Assembly (NCBI GenBank): GCA_026702635.1
Contig: JAPPBZ010000114.1
Location: 689-11,650 of the forward strand
Source of the DNA: Bacteroidota bacterium
GTDB taxonomy: Bacteria > Bacteroidota > Rhodothermia > Rhodothermales > Bin80
Direction: 5' to 3'
Length of the DNA: 10,962 nucleotides
The translations under genes and the position numbers were made by a program. This document shows positions 1 to 7,062 of the stretch, in pieces (the stretch's first letter is position 1; the number at the start of each line of letters is the position of its first letter). The notes under the pieces were generated by a model that was not told the DNA's origin, searched no databases, and saw only the letters and a list, made by a program, of their open reading frames with translations.

Positions 1-86
1 ATAGACGGGAGCTTGAACAGCGGTCCGCCACAAGCAGGAATTGGGCCATCCAGCTCTGCGTAATCTACTGACTGACCTGAGGCCCC
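1..86. other. Window edge; possible end or start of a neighbouring gene
   Basis: No gene can be assigned here. Three readings stay open to the window edge. On the plus strand, frame 1 runs from base 1 to a TAA at 61-63 and ends in ...GIGPSSSA. Plus frame 3 runs to a TGA at 69-71. On the minus strand, an ATG at 47-49 opens MAQFLLVADRCSSSRL... and would be the next gene after rnd, 37 bases downstream of the rnd stop. None has a recognisable motif or a good ribosome binding site, so sequence to the left is needed to choose. No convincing rnd terminator is visible: the only dyad, TGAG/CTCA at 78-89, is just 4 bp. Confidence 0.25.
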
Positions 87-1232
87 TCATGTGGAATGAG
101 AGTGAACTTTGAGCACGCCATCACTAAGCGTAACCGATAATCTCCCCTGCAGGATCTCCATGAGATCCCGGCCTGCCACTTCCTGTCTCCAGCCCTGCCG
201 TAGTGGATTCGAGGGCTTCCTGGAGTTCAGAATGAAGTCTGTGAGGATCGCGTTTGTCCCAATCAACTCCGGTTCGATCCCATACTCAGAACCCCGGATG
301 GCAACGATTGCCAGCAAAAGGTGAAGCTGAGCGACTTCGGTGCCCGTAAGCGGGCGTGAAGCAAGCGAGGTGGGACATGCGCTGATCGGGGTATCCAGAG
401 CCTCTTTGATCAGGTTTGCAACCTCAAGTTCATAGCGGCGAGGCAATGAAGGGCAGGTACCTCGGACATGGCCAGGTTTTGTACATCGCTGTTTGGCCAG
501 CCGTAAAATTTCTTTGTCACGTAACAGATTTTTGGGTAAGGTGCCGGTCGTTAGAGCGGCATCCGTGCGCCAGTCTGCAATTGCGGCGACAACAGCACAT
601 TGCTGAGGAGCAAATTTACGGGTGGCAGGCGAGCGAAGTAGTCGCTCTGCGGGTGAGGGTGGCAGGTATAACTCTGGATCGTTAAAGCTGCACATTTCCT
701 GCTCCAGCCACGTGGTTCGCTGTACCCGGTTTGCCTCCGAAAGGAGCACTTCCCGGATCTGGTGCAGATAGAGAACATCCCTTTCAGCATACTTGATCTG
801 GGCCGGCTTAAGTGGGCGACGCAGCCAGTTTGATCGCTGCTGGCCTTTTGAGAGATGTACGCCACAGAGGTTCTGGACCAGTTCAGATAACGAATAGTTT
901 GTCCCCATTCCAAGCAGACGGGCTGCAAGCTTTACATCGAAGATATTTTTCGGCGTTGCCTTGGTTGCCTTGGCAATCAATCCAAGGTCCTGACTTGCAT
1001 CATGCAGGATTTTAACAATCGCCTGGTTTTCTAGGATCGGCCTCAGTGGAGTCAGATCATCAAAGGCGAGTACATCAATGAGATAGGCCTCTTTTGCACC
1101 GAGTCCCACCTGTACAATGGACAGAATCGTTTCAGGGCGTTTGCCGGAAATAAACTCAGTATCCAGTGCGACCGAAGAAGATGCCTTCATCCGGGAACAC
1201 AGATCCGACAGTGCCTCAGGGGTGTTAATCAT
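87..1232 (-). CDS. rnd: Ribonuclease D (3'-5' exoribonuclease, DEDDy family)
   Basis: A cytoplasmic 3'-to-5' exoribonuclease that, in characterised bacteria, trims the 3' ends of tRNA precursors and other small structured RNAs. All DEDDy exonuclease motifs are visible. Exo I is VALDTEF (Asp24, Glu26), Exo II is ILHDASQDLGLI (Asp82) and Exo III is YAERDVLYL (Tyr148, Asp152). These bind the two catalytic metal ions. Residues from about 205 to 285 look like the RNA-binding HRDC domain, and the rest may be a second, degenerate HRDC-like domain. The length of 381 residues is close to the roughly 375 of E. coli RNase D. The ATG at 1230-1232 is the natural start because the exonuclease fold begins only about 20 residues later; no Shine-Dalgarno sequence precedes it. 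It is transcribed divergently from fdxA. The family assignment is firm, but the in vivo substrates are inferred from the family. Confidence 0.95.
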   Translation of the reverse strand: MINTPEALSDLCSRMKASSSVALDTEFISGKRPETILSIVQVGLGAKEAYLIDVLAFDDLTPLRPILENQAIVKILHDASQDLGLIAKATKATPKNIFDVKLAARLLGMGTNYSLSELVQNLCGVHLSKGQQRSNWLRRPLKPAQIKYAERDVLYLHQIREVLLSEANRVQRTTWLEQEMCSFNDPELYLPPSPAERLLRSPATRKFAPQQCAVVAAIADWRTDAALTTGTLPKNLLRDKEILRLAKQRCTKPGHVRGTCPSLPRRYELEVANLIKEALDTPISACPTSLASRPLTGTEVAQLHLLLAIVAIRGSEYGIEPELIGTNAILTDFILNSRKPSNPLRQGWRQEVAGRDLMEILQGRLSVTLSDGVLKVHSHST

Positions 1233-1341
1233 GAATGAATTGGAGCAGTAAAGGGTTCGATGGGTAGAAGGGGAGCCTTAATCAATTTTAGGGTGAATCA
1301 GGCCAGTATCTTATATTACTCAACGAAATTATTTCTGAGAC
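1233..1341. promoter_or_regulatory. Divergent intergenic region between rnd and fdxA
   Basis: This 109-base AT-rich gap must contain the start signals of both rnd (leftward) and fdxA (rightward). A TATATT at 1312-1317 resembles a -10 element for fdxA, but the bases about 17 positions upstream do not form a good -35, and no clear TAnnTTTG box of the Bacteroidota type is present. Neither start codon has a Shine-Dalgarno sequence. I see no operator-like dyad longer than 4-5 bp. The placement is inferred from gene orientation rather than from a strong motif. Confidence 0.4.
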
Positions 1342-1686
1342 ATGCCGTACATCGTTACTGAACCATGTATTAATTGCAAGCATACCGACTGCGTGGAGGT
1401 GTGTCCTGTAGATTGTTTTTATGAAGGGCCCAATTTCCTAGTCATCCATCCTGATGAATGTATAGATTGCAATGCATGTGTACCGGTATGCCCGGTGGAG
1501 GCGATCTATCCTGACGACGAAATTCCAGAAAAGTGGGCGCATTACGCCGACTGGAACACCTATCTCGCAGAAAAATGGCAGGAGCAGGACTACAATATCA
1601 TTGAGCGTAAAGATCCTCTGCCAGATGCAGAAGAGTGGAAAACCAGAGAAAAATCCGAAGAGGACATCCTGGAGTGGGATGTCTAA
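1342..1686 (+). CDS. fdxA: 7Fe ferredoxin ([3Fe-4S][4Fe-4S], Azotobacter FdI type)
   Basis: A small soluble electron carrier. The N-terminal half closely follows Azotobacter vinelandii ferredoxin I (from memory of that sequence), including the shared stretch YEGPNFLVIHPDECIDC. Expected [3Fe-4S] ligands are Cys9, Cys17 and Cys50. Expected [4Fe-4S] ligands are Cys21, Cys40, Cys43 and Cys46. The two extra cysteines of the family, here Cys12 and Cys25, are also present. A helical, acidic tail after residue 60 carries the family's KDPLPDAEEW segment. The length is 114 residues against 106 in the Azotobacter protein. Redox partners cannot be deduced: the neighbours are RNase D (divergent) and ahcY (convergent), neither a redox enzyme, so it is probably a stand-alone general carrier. 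Its TAA stop (1684-1686) overlaps the ahcY stop on the other strand. Confidence 0.95.
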   Translation: MPYIVTEPCINCKHTDCVEVCPVDCFYEGPNFLVIHPDECIDCNACVPVCPVEAIYPDDEIPEKWAHYADWNTYLAEKWQEQDYNIIERKDPLPDAEEWKTREKSEEDILEWDV

Positions 1687-2960
1687 GTGCCAGCGGAATA
1701 ATCTCTCGCGTACTTTTCTTGCTCCGGGGTTAATGTATCAATATTGAGATCCATCGTATCCAGCTTCAAGCGGGCAATCTCTTCGTCGACGGAAGCTGGC
1801 AGCTCAATTACCTTGCATGGTAGCTTTGTGCCGCGTTCCTTAGATTGGATCAGGCTCAGGTGGGCCATGAACTGGTTGGCAAAACTCATATCCATCACTT
1901 CAGAGGGGTGTCCTTCTGCGGCGGCAAGATTGACCAGCCGTCCATCTGCAAGTACATAAATCTTGGATCCATCGGTACGGGTATATTCACGGTTATTGGG
2001 TCGGATATCCCGTTCCGCGGTTGCGAGTTCAGCCAACTCAATCAGATTCAGCTCTACATCATAGTGTCCAGTGTTGCAGACGATCGCTCCATCCTTCATG
2101 GATTCAAAGTGCTGCCCGCGAATCACATCCTTCATGCCGGTGGCCGTCACAAATATGTCACCAATGTGCGCAGCCTCCTCCATGGGCATGACTCGCATAC
2201 CGTCCAGGGTTGCCTTGAGTGCCGCTGCAGGACGCACTTCGGTCACGATCACATTGGCCCCCATTCCACGACCTCGGGTGGCAACTCCCCGGCCGCAGTG
2301 ACCGTAGCCGGCAACGACTAGGTTTTTTCCGGCCAGAAGCACACTGCTGGCACGCAAGATACCGTCAAGGGTTGATTGACCGGTTCCATAGACATTATCA
2401 AAATCCCACTTGGTCTCGGTGTCGTTTACGGCGTACACAGGATAAAGGAGCTTGCCGTCATCGGCCATCGCACGGAGTCGCTGTACACCGGTCGTGGTTT
2501 CCTCGCTACCACCGATGATGTGATCGGACAGGTGTGGAAACCGCTTATGAATCGTAAAAATCAGATCTGCTCCATCATCCAGTGTGGTGTCTGGCGGAAT
2601 GTCAATCGTGCGGTCAATGCTCCAGTAAAATTCTTCAACATTTTGTCCGTACCAGGCATAGATCTGGATTCCACCAAGTGCCAGTGCTGCTGCAACCTCG
2701 TCGTTGGTGGAGAGGGGATTACAGCCGCTCCATGAAACTTCAGCCCCACAAGCGGCCAGTGTTTCAATGAGCACAGCCGTCTCTTTGGTCACATGCAGGC
2801 AACCGGTAATTTTATACCCTTTGAATGGTTGAGAGTCTGCATATTGCTTACGCAGACGCATCAGCACAGGCATCCGGCTTTCCGCCCACTCTATCCGTTT
2901 TCGACCACTGTCGGCAAGACTCAGGTCCCGCACTTTGTATTTCCCCTCCGAATGATTCAT
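1683..2960 (-). CDS. ahcY: Adenosylhomocysteinase (S-adenosylhomocysteine hydrolase), short archaeal-like form
   Basis: A cytoplasmic NAD-dependent enzyme that reversibly splits S-adenosylhomocysteine into homocysteine and adenosine, relieving product inhibition of methyltransferases. Visible landmarks are GCLHVTKET with catalytic His56, DDGADL (129-133), GSEETTTG around Glu154, TKWDFDN with Lys184, Asp188 and Asn189, the NAD-binding GYGHCGRG (218-225) and NTGHYDVE with His299. The protein has 425 residues, lacks the roughly 40-residue insertion of many bacterial enzymes, reads YGTGQST where the human enzyme has YGCRES, and ends in ...YSAGT rather than the KPxxYRY type of tail. These features resemble the shorter archaeal/Thermotoga-like branch; that placement is inferred. 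No Shine-Dalgarno precedes the ATG. It lies 61 bases after the peptidase gene and two genes after metK on the same strand, so it may be the last gene of that transcript. Its TAG stop overlaps the fdxA stop. Confidence 0.96.
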   Translation of the reverse strand: MNHSEGKYKVRDLSLADSGRKRIEWAESRMPVLMRLRKQYADSQPFKGYKITGCLHVTKETAVLIETLAACGAEVSWSGCNPLSTNDEVAAALALGGIQIYAWYGQNVEEFYWSIDRTIDIPPDTTLDDGADLIFTIHKRFPHLSDHIIGGSEETTTGVQRLRAMADDGKLLYPVYAVNDTETKWDFDNVYGTGQSTLDGILRASSVLLAGKNLVVAGYGHCGRGVATRGRGMGANVIVTEVRPAAALKATLDGMRVMPMEEAAHIGDIFVTATGMKDVIRGQHFESMKDGAIVCNTGHYDVELNLIELAELATAERDIRPNNREYTRTDGSKIYVLADGRLVNLAAAEGHPSEVMDMSFANQFMAHLSLIQSKERGTKLPCKVIELPASVDEEIARLKLDTMDLNIDTLTPEQEKYARDYSAGT

Positions 2961-2970
2961 GGATTATTTT

Positions 2971-3000
2971 GATTAAAATGGGTTGGCAGCGCTCAAACCC
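2971..3000 (-). terminator. Weak terminator-like hairpin between peptidase gene and ahcY
   Basis: Read leftward, GGGTT (2996-3000) can pair with AACCC (2980-2984) across an 11-base loop, followed by the T-rich ATTTTAATC. The stem is only 5 bp and the T-run is interrupted, so this is at best a partial terminator. If it acts, it would reduce ahcY expression relative to metK and the peptidase. The same bases must also hold any promoter private to ahcY, and no good one is seen. Confidence 0.3.
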
Positions 3001-3021
3001 GCGGCACCCCATCCGGTTCGT

Positions 3022-6000
3022 TTAGCGCACTAGCGTGATCGGTTGCTGCAGAAGTGTATTGTCGGCTTCCATCCTGACCCAATATATACCGGGTGCAAGG
3101 CCACGCAGGTTCAAGGTGATTGCATGTCCTCCCGCCTCATATGTGCGGTCCGTGACGTTTTGTACATTCTGACCAAGGATATTGAAGATTGTGATCTGCA
3201 CGTGCGAGGTTTCCGGGAGAATATAACTGATGGTCGTCTCGTCTCTGAATGGATTCGGGAAGTTTGGATAAAGGACGAGGTCGGAAGGTGAAGGGACGGT
3301 TGGACTATCCCCTGCCAGGTGATAGTACTCTGCGCTGAAGACCTCCCAGAACCCGTCTCCTGATTGCTGTCGCCCATGAATTAAATCCATGCGCAGTTGA
3401 TAGGGTTGATGCAGTGGCGTGAGGTCAAACCAGGAGGTAGAGACTCGAGGGGATCGCCCGGAAAACTCTACTCTGTCTCTCTGATCCATATCAAAAGAGT
3501 GAGTTCTGGGTGCCAGCACCTCCCATGTGTCACCGCCATCCTCAGTCACGCTTATCCGCCCTAGATTTTCCCCATCCAGTTGGTAGGCATGACGCAATCG
3601 CAACATTGTTAGTTCTGGACGATCTGCAAAGTAAACAGGTGCCAGTACGATGGAAGATTGCCGATAATCTGCATTTGTCCGCGCACGATAACCCTCGCCG
3701 GAGTGGGTCCATGCACCGCTCGTGTGCCCATTCGTCAGTGCAGTGCGCGGGTCTTCGGAAGGTGTATACAATTTGAGGAGTTCCTCTGCGGATTCTTCGC
3801 CGAGAGTGCGAATATTGTTATCGAAGTCCCGGACTGTGATGTAATAGCCCAGTACTCCACCCGCTTGGAGATTTGATATTGGGATGGCTACGTGGAACCA
3901 GTCTGGGATGGTCTGAAGAGGGTTCAGTCTGTATGCCCCCAGAAACTCCAGTTGTGTATTCTCAACCTCGTAGAGGCGAAGACGGACGGACTCAATACCT
4001 GTATTGTCCAAAGCCGCAATCTGGATGGGCGTTGTAGCTTCGTCAGGAGAAATGAATTGGTACGTAAACGGAGCATGTTGAACCACCGGCACGACCGTAT
4101 CAACAGGTGGATCAGTTAGGATACGTACATCCCGGACCGCCCATCCCGCAAAATTGTCGGTGGTAGAGTTTGAGTTCCCGACTCCGGTCCCGAATGCGAG
4201 CCGGGTATGGACCTCGGATCGGTAAGCTCCGGCAGGCGCATCAGGCAGAGGTACACGAACCCGGCGCCAGCCAAAACTTGAGCCGCCGAAGGCGGGGGTT
4301 CCAGACAGTGGGTTGGACAGCGTTGATTCAATGTCCCCATTGTAGCCCCACTGCGGCTCGGCAACGGTCCAGGATTGCCCTCCATCAGTTGAAAGCTGAA
4401 TCTGTCCACCGTCATAAATGATGCCACCGGCGTCCCCTGGACCAGGTACATCCGTATTCTCAAAGTCATACCAATGCCAGAATTCCAGATGGGCGTTAGG
4501 GTATCCTGCAACATTGACTTCGGGGAAAGAGAGCAGGCTCTGTGCAGGTTTGTCGCTATAGGGCCCGTCCGGTGTAGTAACCCAAAGTGATCCCTGATGT
4601 CCGAAGGCTTCCTCATGAGAGGCCCATTCACCAGCAGCCAATCCGGGCCAGTCATCTGGATTCCATGCCCCGAGTAGACTGGAGTCGGGAATCACATCCA
4701 GTCGCAACTGAGGTTCTTCCATGGGAGGGAATACCGCGATGTTTGGTGGATCGGCATTGTCATGAGCGGTAATTCGATACTCCAACCATGTTCCTGGCAA
4801 TACACTTTCGGGAGTATCTGGCAGCGGTAGGTTAAACGTATACGTGTCGCCGTTTGAATCCTGCAAGTCGAACATACCGGACTCCGGCCCTTCCCGACTG
4901 GGGTCATTGATCGTGTAGGTGAGCGTGACCTTGGATACTGCATTGTCGTCTGCCACCTGGATTGAAAGGGGAACCCTGGCCTCTTCTGGGACGATGTGTG
5001 TCACGGGAGTGTAGGTGACGGTTGGTGCCTGGGTATCTGTGCCCACATACACGCTCCAGAGATTCGCGGGGGCTGACCGAGGACTAGCCGCCAAACCAAC
5101 TTGCGTAGTAGCTAGGAGATAGTATTCCAGGAGAGTGGCAGATTGGGGGAGTAGGATCTCGGTGCTCCATGTGATTCCACCCTCCTGTGCCAGTGCCTGC
5201 ATCTCGAAAGCTCCCGAGTCTATGCGGTAGTAGACGGACACATTGGTAAGAGGGTATCCTGACCCCGTTACGTTGATATTCGCTTCAATTTTGACCGGAA
5301 GAGTGGGGTCAGAATGGCGGGCAACAGGTGTATGAATGATCAGGGGAATCCCGCTAGGTGAGGTAACAAACCCTAATGGCTCAAAAACGTCATAGATATC
5401 AGCAGTATACTGCCCGTTATTTAGAGCAGCATCGGCCATCACAAGTGCTTCCACCATATCTTCAAGCGCGAAATTGCGGCCGAGATACGGAAACGCGGCC
5501 AAATGCAGGCGGTCCGTATTTTCGCGTCCAGCGCGCTCCCAGAGTTCCATCATCAGGGCAGCCCAAGTTCGTCCATAGTCGTAAATATCACACACGCCGA
5601 GGCAATCCCATCGAATCACATTGTAGTGATCGTTTCCATCGGCGCGGCGCCCTCCCCAGGCAATCCCATCCCAGGGAAATACCTCTCTCCAGTCTCCTGC
5701 TGGAACCTCTCCACGCTCCATGAGGTCTCTCCGATTAGAGACGGCCCAATAGTCGGAAAACCCCTCACCTAGGACTCCCCACTCTCTCCTGGGCAAGGGG
5801 GCGAATCCCAGATAGTGGTGCATTATGGCATGGCCGTACTCGTGAAGGATTACACCAGCATCTTCGGCATCGTCCACGCCGCCGTCTCCGAAGTGCAGAG
5901 ATCTCGTACTAGCCTGATAGTAGGAAACGTCTTCTGGGAATGCATGAGGGTCCGCGGTAACAGGGTTTGACGGTGGGGCAACACCGACCTCAAGAGATTG

Positions 6001-7047
6001 GATATAGCGCTCACTCGTGTCAATGAAATAGTATACCATGACCGCTTCAAAGTGCTTGTCACTTCGCGTGTACTTGAAATCAGAAGCGTTACTCTCTACA
6101 GGAGTTGCAGAGCCGACGATCTCCACCCATGGTCCGTTGAGTCGGTAGGAACCATTGCTGGTCCGTTCAATATCCTGAAGCGTGACGCTCTGGAGTAGAC
6201 TGTTCAGCGTCGCATTTTCCCTGTCATCGTCATCTACGTAGTCGCCGCCGTAGGGCTGACCGGATGCAGTCAGGGGGTCGTACAACCAAATCTGCCCTTC
6301 TCCATCTACATCTTTTTTAGGGGGGGGATCCGGGTGAGAGAATACAAGCAGGTCCATCAGTTGGATCAATGTTCCGGTATTGGCATCCAGCAGTACTTCC
6401 CATTCTCCTATGCCGGTGTCTGGTGACACAATGGTTTGCCAGATCAGACGGGGCGGATCGTCGGGCAGGACCAGAAGCTCAGCTGGTTGCGCAGTGGCCC
6501 CCTCGTCGGAAATCGCACGCTGCGCCAGAGATTCAGCCTGTGCTGCGCTGAGGGCGGGCACGGAACTAAATGCATCCACGTTTTCCAGGTGAGGTGCATA
6601 GCCGCTGATTACCATGGCAGGCAATCCAGTCTGGTTCAGGTTTACGTGAACAAAACGACCATAAACCGGGATATCGGCCAGCGTTTGCTGAAATGTCAGA
6701 TGAAGTGCTCCTGTGCTCTCTCGTTCACTCACCAATTCCAAGATCTCCGGTGTAAGGATCCCGAAGGGCTCACCATCCTGAAGCAGCCATGTACGTGCTG
6801 TAGTTTCCGGTGTGGCTTCTGGAATCATGTCCGGGTTCAGCCGGTAGGCTGCCCGCAGAATTCCCAACTGTTCATCAATACGGCCGTTCGCTACACGAGT
6901 CGTTGGGAGGTTTGTCCAGACGTTCTCCTGGACGACCGCACCGCGGGAAGCGGCGGGGAGCGACTCGATGGCTTCCAGGCGTTCCTGTGCAACGGCGGTC
7001 GCTACACAAAAAAATGTCAGCAGAATCGTGATGGATTGACGTACCAT
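3022..7047 (-). CDS. Secreted multidomain metallopeptidase (HEYGH gluzincin, M36/M4-like) with T9SS sorting domain
   Basis: A 1341-residue exported zinc endopeptidase. Residues 1-21 form a signal peptide with a hydrophobic core ending in ATAVAQ. Residues of about 45-235 look like an FTP/PepSY-type propeptide. The catalytic domain (roughly 250-565) has HEYGH at 402-406 (His402, Glu403, His406) and LGEGFSDYW with Glu428 as probable third zinc ligand. Cys482 and Cys486 lie close together and could form a disulfide. The C-terminal half is built of repeats. Ig-like modules begin near 568, 676 and 987. Two beta-sandwich modules lie near 815-980 and 1105-1245, each with a DGGxxW motif (STDGGQSW, TEDGGDTW). 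From about 1260 comes the T9SS sorting domain: YPNFPNPF, then ILGQ, then LAPGIYWVRM. It is probably released or anchored on the surface to digest protein. The start lies 15 bases after the metK stop, suggesting cotranscription. Exact family (M36 or a related gluzincin) and substrate are uncertain. Confidence 0.9.
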   Translation of the reverse strand: MVRQSITILLTFFCVATAVAQERLEAIESLPAASRGAVVQENVWTNLPTTRVANGRIDEQLGILRAAYRLNPDMIPEATPETTARTWLLQDGEPFGILTPEILELVSERESTGALHLTFQQTLADIPVYGRFVHVNLNQTGLPAMVISGYAPHLENVDAFSSVPALSAAQAESLAQRAISDEGATAQPAELLVLPDDPPRLIWQTIVSPDTGIGEWEVLLDANTGTLIQLMDLLVFSHPDPPPKKDVDGEGQIWLYDPLTASGQPYGGDYVDDDDRENATLNSLLQSVTLQDIERTSNGSYRLNGPWVEIVGSATPVESNASDFKYTRSDKHFEAVMVYYFIDTSERYIQSLEVGVAPPSNPVTADPHAFPEDVSYYQASTRSLHFGDGGVDDAEDAGVILHEYGHAIMHHYLGFAPLPRREWGVLGEGFSDYWAVSNRRDLMERGEVPAGDWREVFPWDGIAWGGRRADGNDHYNVIRWDCLGVCDIYDYGRTWAALMMELWERAGRENTDRLHLAAFPYLGRNFALEDMVEALVMADAALNNGQYTADIYDVFEPLGFVTSPSGIPLIIHTPVARHSDPTLPVKIEANINVTGSGYPLTNVSVYYRIDSGAFEMQALAQEGGITWSTEILLPQSATLLEYYLLATTQVGLAASPRSAPANLWSVYVGTDTQAPTVTYTPVTHIVPEEARVPLSIQVADDNAVSKVTLTYTINDPSREGPESGMFDLQDSNGDTYTFNLPLPDTPESVLPGTWLEYRITAHDNADPPNIAVFPPMEEPQLRLDVIPDSSLLGAWNPDDWPGLAAGEWASHEEAFGHQGSLWVTTPDGPYSDKPAQSLLSFPEVNVAGYPNAHLEFWHWYDFENTDVPGPGDAGGIIYDGGQIQLSTDGGQSWTVAEPQWGYNGDIESTLSNPLSGTPAFGGSSFGWRRVRVPLPDAPAGAYRSEVHTRLAFGTGVGNSNSTTDNFAGWAVRDVRILTDPPVDTVVPVVQHAPFTYQFISPDEATTPIQIAALDNTGIESVRLRLYEVENTQLEFLGAYRLNPLQTIPDWFHVAIPISNLQAGGVLGYYITVRDFDNNIRTLGEESAEELLKLYTPSEDPRTALTNGHTSGAWTHSGEGYRARTNADYRQSSIVLAPVYFADRPELTMLRLRHAYQLDGENLGRISVTEDGGDTWEVLAPRTHSFDMDQRDRVEFSGRSPRVSTSWFDLTPLHQPYQLRMDLIHGRQQSGDGFWEVFSAEYYHLAGDSPTVPSPSDLVLYPNFPNPFRDETTISYILPETSHVQITIFNILGQNVQNVTDRTYEAGGHAITLNLRGLAPGIYWVRMEADNTLLQQPITLVR
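6313..6327. repeat. Adjacent homopolymer tracts (T6-A-G8) within the peptidase gene
   Basis: On the plus strand six T, one A and eight G follow each other. In the gene's direction this reads CCCCCCCCTAAAAAA and encodes the PPPKK segment (residues 241-245) at the junction between propeptide and catalytic domain. An eight-base G/C run is long for this window and is the kind of tract at which polymerases slip. A one-base change would truncate the protein before the catalytic domain. The tract is seen directly; variation is inferred. Confidence 0.6.
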
Positions 7048-7062
7048 GCGGAACGTTTGTCA

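Noticed and set aside
1845..2321. A 158-residue plus-strand open frame opposite ahcY
   Set aside because: It is the complement of the conserved NAD-binding and C-terminal parts of ahcY; no independent coding signal.
4116..4655. A 179-residue minus-strand open frame in another frame of the peptidase gene
   Set aside because: It is nested out of frame in a continuous 1341-codon gene and has no family features; a frameshifted part of the peptidase is ruled out because the main frame is intact.
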